Source: VBWE01 sp943372645 (GTDB lineage: Bacteria; Bacteroidota; Bacteroidia; Palsa-965). Taken from it: a DNA stretch of 64,000 nt. Position numbers and translations under genes: made by a program. The notes under the pieces are model-generated. The model saw nothing but the letters and a program-made list of their open reading frames with translations, had not been told where the DNA came from and searched no databases. Location of the stretch: the NCBI GenBank assembly GCA_943372645.1, contig CALRZN010000012.1:1-64000 (forward strand). Reading direction: 5' to 3'. This document shows, in pieces, positions 63,176-64,000 of this stretch. Position 1 is the first letter of the stretch, and each line of letters opens with the position of its first letter.

Positions 63176-64000
63176 ATGTCACTTACTGCTCTTCCTTCCG
63201 ATTTTGATTACGGTTTTGACCTGTCGGCAGAATCACCCGGCGATTTTTCGGAACCACCTGTTGTTGCTGATCTGCCGCCATCGGCCTGGGTAAACCTCGA
63301 TTTCGTTCCACCTCCCGGCGACCAGGGCGCCTGTCCTTCCTGTTGTGCCTGGGCTTCGGTATATGGTCTTGTATCATTTAAAGCCGCGTCGGAAGGTGAT
63401 TATATGCCGAACAAGCCAAACCTGCAGGCCAGCCCGGCCTACATCTATATCCAGGTCATGCAGGCTATGAGTATGGCAGCGGGAACATGCAAAGGCTCGG
63501 GATTTAAAGACTATTTTAATATTCTGCATGCCGAAGGAACGCCAACACTGGAAGCTGCGCCATATACACTGGTTGCAAAAAATACGGACAACGAAAATGA
63601 TGCTGTTGATGCTGTAAAATTGGGAAGTTCGCAATGCCAGGAAATCTGGAAACTGTATGCCGGCGAAACTCCGGCAATGAATACAGCATTCAAGGTAAAT
63701 AACATGAAGAAGGTAAATACACGTTTGCTTGATAACATAAAAAAAGTGCTTGCATCCGGCTATCCGGTTGCCTACGGCACACGACTTTATACCGATTTTA
63801 AAACGTACGACGGTAAAAATGTGCCGTATATCGGAAACGGTGAAATATGGATGAATGGCGACAAGCCGGGTGGGCACTGCATGATGATCCTCGGCTATGA
63901 TGATAATTACAAAAACAAAGGCATGGGCGCATTTCTCATTCAAAACAGCCTGGGAACCGGGTGGGGGGAGAATGGCCGGGTGTGGATGTCGTACCTTACA
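63176..64000 (+). CDS. Papain-like (C1 family) cysteine peptidase, cut by the window end
   Basis: 275 codons are visible with no stop, so the gene continues past 64000. The papain motifs appear in order: Gln50 in DQGACPSCCAW with catalytic Cys56, a His in GGHCMMILGYDD (about residue 240) and an Asn in IQNSLGTGWGENG (about 260). Papain has CGSCW here; the residue after the catalytic Cys is Cys57 instead of Trp. There is no signal peptide at the start, unlike most secreted C1 enzymes, though a sorting domain could follow at the unseen C-terminus. The start region (residues 1-35) is acidic and Pro-rich and may act as a short propeptide. Confidence 0.88.
   Translation, partial: MSLTALPSDFDYGFDLSAESPGDFSEPPVVADLPPSAWVNLDFVPPPGDQGACPSCCAWASVYGLVSFKAASEGDYMPNKPNLQASPAYIYIQVMQAMSMAAGTCKGSGFKDYFNILHAEGTPTLEAAPYTLVAKNTDNENDAVDAVKLGSSQCQEIWKLYAGETPAMNTAFKVNNMKKVNTRLLDNIKKVLASGYPVAYGTRLYTDFKTYDGKNVPYIGNGEIWMNGDKPGGHCMMILGYDDNYKNKGMGAFLIQNSLGTGWGENGRVWMSYLT

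Overview
The window is a chromosomal segment of a Bacteroidota bacterium. Supporting signs are: several exported proteins ending in type IX secretion (T9SS) sorting domains of type A and type B; Bacteroidota-restricted families (DUF5606, a Porin_10-like putative porin, a holA neighbour with an HsdR_N domain); promoters of the Bacteroidota form (a TTG/TTTG element about 19-20 nt upstream of TAnnTTTG) with no obvious Shine-Dalgarno sites; and a 16S rRNA 3' end reading GGAATACCTCCTTTCT. A finer rank cannot be set by eye. Coding density is high, and no IS element, prophage, transposase or CRISPR array is visible.

Layout. 0-3 kb: minus-strand housekeeping genes (EVE protein, holA, small lipoprotein, AMP nucleosidase). 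3.2-13.7 kb: stand-alone HsdR_N nuclease, secreted subtilase, a DUF5606 / M3 peptidase / DinB run, a MATE exporter and a large PKD-repeat T9SS type B protein. 13.7-23.3 kb: seven tightly packed minus-strand genes for cell-surface proteins (T9SS amidase, YCF48-like propeller, CotH/lamin-tail protein, lipoprotein, DUF2490 barrel, unknown protein, TfoX_N protein). 23.4-26.5 kb: orphan Imm21-type immunity protein, two small envelope proteins and an SDR. 26.5-32.0 kb: a complete rRNA operon (16S, tRNA-Ile, tRNA-Ala, 23S, 5S) with three tandem promoters and a strong terminator. 32-36.4 kb: putative porin, Kdo transferase and an envelope protein. 36.7-51.5 kb: nucleotide-sugar genes for surface polysaccharide (WbpE-, Ugd-, Uxs-, WbpD-, WbpB- and WbpA-like, then RfbB), interspersed with an LpxR-like lipid A deacylase, a CFI-box lipoprotein, a PLP enzyme and another T9SS protein. 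51.8-64 kb: Tex, a hotdog-fold protein, an AT-rich pair of unknown genes, YfiT-like and SRPBCC proteins, a CpsB-type PHP phosphatase, an NtrC-type regulator lacking its DNA-binding domain, Ppx/GppA, a NatAB-type ABC exporter and a papain-like peptidase cut by the window end.

How the genes work together. Most of the window serves the envelope: Kdo-lipid A assembly and trimming (WaaA, LpxR), synthesis of UDP-GlcA, UDP-Xyl and diacetamido-uronic acid sugars (Ugd, Uxs, WbpA/B/E/D), a capsule-type phosphatase, and many T9SS cargo proteins.

The least explained content is intergenic. Several families of hairpin-forming repeats recur between genes. Some are mosaics of one another, some bracket single genes (lpxR, tex), and one supplies the stop codon of a gene. 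A second theme is a set of genes whose start codon lies only 3-8 nt after the -7 promoter element, suggesting leaderless or almost leaderless mRNAs.
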